Positions 59,996-64,000 of a DNA stretch of 64,000 nucleotides are shown in pieces; the first letter of the stretch is position 1, and each line of letters starts with the position of its first letter. The DNA comes from Capricornis sumatraensis (Eukaryota; Chordata; Mammalia; Artiodactyla; Bovidae), in contig NC_091072.1 in NCBI RefSeq assembly GCF_032405125.1, forward strand, positions 123,855,001-123,919,000, given 5' to 3'. Under the pieces are notes generated by a model. That model had not been told where the DNA came from. It saw nothing but the letters and a program-made list of their open reading frames with translations, and searched no databases. Position numbers and translations under genes: made by a program.

Positions 59996-61319
59996 TTGGC
60001 CTAGCTCTTAAAAGGACGGATAAGCTGGTGAGTGGAGTTAGACACAGCCTACTCTGCAGCCTTTCTCTGCCTCTGATTTGTCTGTTTTTCTCTAATCTGC
60101 CAACATCTGTTTTACTCAGCTGATTCTGAGTTGTAGAGATTTTGCACTCTGCCTTTTGGTGTCAAGACTGACTTAGTGCCATCTGAAAAAGAAGTCCTTT
60201 AGGGACCAAGACTGTGGATGCTTATGTCGCTTCTTATAATACCACCCAAATTTATGCCCTGGTTACAACTGTCCTGGGCTTTATGATTTTACTCCGGACA
60301 GCTTGCCAAACCTGCATGCGTCTCAAAAACACTTGTGAATCATGTTGAAACATCAGTGCTCAGGTCTGGTACCCGAAGATTCTGCTTCTGTGGTTATGGT
60401 GGACTCACATTTGAGGAGTGATGGAGTAGGTCTCTGAGCAGCTTGTTCTGTCAGAGAATTGTCATTTAGCACAGGATTTACTCATATGTTTATATGTGTC
60501 TCTTTAGAAATGTGGTGCTTTGACTTTCAATTTTGTGACTTGACACCCTTTTATAAATCTTGGATTAAAAATAAAAACAAAAGCCTGAGTTAAGTAAAGC
60601 TTCTGCATTGGGCTACAGCCTGCAGAAGAGATAATGTTATTTTTACTATTAAGGCACCTGCCTGCTGCCTAGTAACAGGTTTTCTATTTTACTTGATTCA
60701 AAGAAGACAGAACATAAAGCAGTATATCCTTAACCAAAGAACTATGGCCTTTCTAATATTGAAAATAGTTGTCTTTCAAATCCAGGAAACAGATAAAATT
60801 GGATTTTTCAGTGAATTTAAGGCCTCCTATCGGCATCATGTTTTTTTCATGAGATGTGATTCTGGATAAGCAGGTGAAATATATCCATTTAGGTGGGTAG
60901 ACCTGTTTCTGCAGCTTGGCTACACAAGAAAAAGCATGCATTATTTTGTAGGAAGACATTAAGATATGAAATAATGAAATTAAGATATAAGTCAATATTA
61001 TCCTTCAAAAGAAGCTTTTTTTTCTGTCTCCATTTTTAGTTGGTAATTTCAAACAGGCATGAAACCTTAGGTTTTGATAGTTACAGCCTTAGTGCATATG
61101 CCTTACAATGTTTATAGTCCTTTAAGTCCCTAACATGGAGACTAATAATAAACTCTGAACAAGTGAAATTTTAAGTTATTTTTAAAAACAAAATGACTGT
61201 GTGCTTAAAGAGAGGTAGGCAAAAGGCGTTGCTCTGTTCTTGCTTCAGCAACTAGCCGTGTCTCCATACATGAAATGAAACTGAAGTTATTCTGATTTTT
61301 AAAACAATAATTGCTGAAC

Positions 61320-61395
61320 TAGAATGAATATCAGAATCACCCTGGGAAGTATGCTAAAAATAAGACTTTCTGCTTCAGGTTCCAGAAATTGTTTG
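61320..61395. repeat. Possible MER5-type hAT fragment
   Basis: 'atcagaatcaccctgggaag' followed by 'ctgcttcaggttccagaaat' resembles a MER5-like short element. Confidence 0.4.
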
Positions 61396-62900
61396 AATAG
61401 GTATAACATTGGGTGAGATAATTCTGTGTTTGATCAGCACCTTTGTGGTGGTGGTGGGGTGAGGTGTTACTCTTGAAATCTTCAGGTATGAACTGTGTCC
61501 TCTGTAACTAAAGAGCTCTCTACAAGCTGGGTGTTGTCCCATCATATATTTTGTATTATGTTATTAGAAAAATAGCTTGGAGATGAAAGAGATGATCAAA
61601 GTCACTGAGTGTAGTTTCCCCAACTGAAATGACACTGTGTAATAGTAATTCCTCTAATTTGTCTTGGACCCTGGGAATGAAGGGGAGAGAAACAAGGAAG
61701 AGGAAAGAGGAGGGAGTCAGAAGGGGAGCCTGTGGAAGTGGGAAATTTTACCTGTGGACTAGGGAGTGGGGTTGAAAATGCTGGATCACTTGTTGACACT
61801 TTCCTGCTTCAAGAAAAAACACAATCCTTTAAATTTACTTATTGTGTTTACATTATAATATTAAATCCATGAGAAGCTGATAAAAATTAGAGATGAATCT
61901 TTTGTTTTTTACTAACAATGGAACATAAAAGCAAAAATTGCTTTTCATAATGAATAAAATGCCAAAGCCGAGCTTTTAAATTATGGATCCTGTTTCTTGC
62001 TGTGTGATGCTTTGACAAACATTTCCATCAGTTCAGGCATCTGTTTGCTGTGCTATAGAGAAGACTGCATGCTGGTTTAAGTTTGTCAGCCCTGCTTCGA
62101 CTAAAATCTAATGGCTTGGGTTTTTTGGTATACCAACTCAGGTTCTTCCAGGTGGCACTGTCCAAGGAACAAGTCAGAATCTCAGACAGGTGTTTCTCCA
62201 TGAAATGCCAGTATTTGACAATCATGTTTCCATTCAGTTTTCTGCATTGTACTTAGGCCAGAAAACCCTGCCTAGTATGCAGGGTCTCCAAAGGGTCTCC
62301 TGCAGTGAACTGGACAATTGTTTGAATAGGTATAACATTGGCTATTTCCCTTGCTGCAAGAATGAGGGTAACACTCACCTCACAGAGAATGAGTTGGGAT
62401 CAGATAATCCTTATATGTAAGCACTAGAAAATGCTGTACATGCTTAAAGTATGTTCAGTGTAATTGGATTTAGTTCATTAGTAAACCACCAGGATTCTGT
62501 GTGGAATATGGAACCTGCACCTGATGTAAGATCAGCAGCTCATGTTCAGGCTGTTTAACCTGCTGTTTACGCCTGTGCTCAATGAGAAGAAGTATGTTGG
62601 GTCTGAAATAAAGATGTTAAATGCTTTATAGAGAGAAACAGACTCTAGATAAGAAATTAAGCCAGTATTTATTTTGCAGAAGGAATTACTTAATTTTTTG
62701 CAGATAAATGAGTAAGAAATTGTTACTGACAGCCTTGGATGTTGAAATTGATGTTTTCTGCTCTGAGGAGACTGTCTCTGTTAATAAGATAATTGTATTA
62801 ATGGTGCATTAAAAAGATCAAGGAGACTTAATGACATTTCAGATTCACTTTATATAGTTTGTCATGTAACAGGAGTTCTCATCTGAACTATATTTATCAC

Positions 62901-64000
62901 AGTTCAGTTCAGTTCAGTCACTGAGTCGTGTCCGACTCTTTGCAACCCCATGAATCACAGCACGCCAGGCCTCCCTGTCCATCACCAACTCCCGGAGTTC
63001 ACTCAGACTCACGTCCATCGAGTCCGTGATGCCATCCAGCCATCTCATCCTCGGTTGTCCCCTTCTCCTCCTGCCCCCAATGCCTCCCAGCATCAGAGTC
63101 TTTTCCAATGAGTCAACTCTTCGCACAGGGTGGTCAAAGTACTGGAGTTTCAGCTTTAGCATCATTCCTTCCAAAGAAATCCCAGGGTTGATCTCCTTTA
63201 AAATGGACTGGTTGGATCTCCTTGCTGTCCAAGGGACTCTCAAGAGTCTTCTCCAACACCACAGTTCAAAAGCATCAGTTCTTCAGTGCTCAGCTTTCTT
63301 CACAGTCCAACTCTCACATCCATACATGACCACAGGAAAAACCATAGCCTTAACTAGACGGACCTTAGTCGGCAAAGTAATGTCTCTGCTTTTGAATATA
63401 GTATCTAGGTTGGTCATAACTTTTCTTCCAAGGAGTAAGCATCTTTTAATTTCATGGCTGCAGTCACCATCTGCAGTGATTTTGGAGCCCCAAAAAATAA
63501 AGTCTGACACTGTTTCCACTGTTTCCCCATCTATTTCCCATGAAGTGATGGGACCGGATGCCATGATCTTCGTTTTCTGAATATTGAGCTTTAAGCCAAC
63601 TTTTTTGCTCTCCTCTTTCACTTTCATCAAGAGACTTTTTAGCTCCTCTTCACTTTCTGCCATAAGGGTGGTGTCATCTGCATATCTGAGGTTATTGATA
63701 TTTCTCCCAGCAATCTTGATTCCAGCTTGTGTTTCTTCCAGTCCAGCGTTTCTCATGATGTACTCAGCATATAAGTTAAATAATCAGGGTGACAATATAC
63801 AGCCTTCACATACTCCTTTTCCTATTTGGAAGCAGTCTGTTGTTCCACGTCCAGTTCTAACTGTTGCTTCCTGACTTGCATACAGATTTCTCAAGAGGCA
63901 GGTCAGGTGGTCTGGTATTCCCATCTCTTTCAGAATTTTCCACAGTTTCTTGCGATCCACACAGTCAAAGGCTTTGGCATAGTCAATAAAGCAGAAATAG
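62901..64000 (-). mobile_element. BovB, antisense, runs off the window
   Basis: A BovB from 'cagttcagttcagttcagt' to the window end, so its 5' extent is unknown. The frame 63283-63756 keeps LRYADDTTLMAESEEE and the C-terminal region intact through VMYGCESWTVKKAE, and 62914-63243 continues in another frame to the Arg-rich GGRRRRGQP segment. The left end has a (ttcag)n terminus. Confidence 0.93.

Larger units (their letters stand above)
58951..62900. other. Repeat-poor intron, no gene seen
   Basis: The least repeat-laden part of the right half. It contains two possible DNA transposon relics (59660-59995 and 61320-61395) and a 26-base exact direct repeat (61387-61412 and 62316-62341). No splice-bounded open frame matching TMTC1 or another family. 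Confidence 0.5.
49874..64000 (+). other. TMTC1: TMTC1 intron, 3' side incomplete
   Basis: This is intron sequence from the gtcagt donor to the window edge, at least 14.1 kb. I searched by eye for the next expected TMTC1 coding segment and saw no match. The content is antisense BovB and L1 copies, Bov SINEs and a repeat-poor stretch at 59.0-62.9 kb. Confidence 0.75.

Noticed and set aside
1..64000. CRISPR-like arrays, operons, origins or phage attachment sites
   Set aside because: All repeated units are interspersed eukaryotic retroelements or microsatellites; there is no regular spacer array and no prokaryotic gene organisation.

Overview
The window is nuclear DNA from a ruminant, almost certainly a bovid. 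Its dominant repeats occur only in ruminants or their close relatives: BovB (RTE-type LINE) fragments, tRNA-headed Bov-tA SINEs, dimeric Bov-A2 SINEs and a BovB-era L1. Cattle, yak, buffalo, sheep and goat cannot be told apart from the sequence alone. There is no bacterial, phage, plasmid or CRISPR content.

The only host gene I can support is TMTC1, read on the + strand. Two consecutive internal coding exons are present, at 45681-45762 (82 nt) and 49770-49873 (104 nt). They have matching splice phase and consensus donors, and together they encode a membrane helix followed by the Asp-Asn-Pro-Ala loop typical of TMTC proteins. All other sequence is read as TMTC1 intron: at least 45.7 kb upstream, a 4.0 kb intron between the exons, and at least 14.1 kb downstream. 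I found no other TMTC1 exon, no promoter and no functional RNA gene.

Layout: 1-10 kb is mostly single-copy or very old repeat sequence (L2, CHR-type SINE, an unassigned LTR-like repeat). 10-12.2 kb holds an MLT1-like LTR split by a Bov-A2, then an ancient antisense L1. 13.9-17.6 kb is a near full-length antisense BovB with an 11-bp target-site duplication, itself interrupted by a 5'-inverted L1 with its own 10-bp duplication. 18-31 kb is scattered Bov-tA, Bov-A2 and BovB 3' pieces, an MLT1 LTR, a (TG)n tract and MIRs. 32-37.1 kb is an old, decayed, nearly complete sense L1 carrying three Bov-tA copies and a poly(A)-ended retroviral LTR fragment. 38-48 kb holds three BovB fragments, more SINEs and the first exon. 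48.6-49.4 kb is a DNA transposon with terminal inverted repeats, split by a Bov-tA. 50-59 kb is dense in nested BovB, L1 and SINE copies. 59-62.9 kb is repeat-poor, and a BovB runs off the right end from 62.9 kb.

No unknown biological system was found. The main second-look items are nested insertions with readable duplications, a probable LINE-mobilised LTR transcript end, a 26-bp exact direct repeat of unknown origin, and a short unexplained reading frame at 12.65-12.83 kb. Repeat family names come from recognition, not database searches, and edges are good to about 5-20 bases unless a duplication fixes them.
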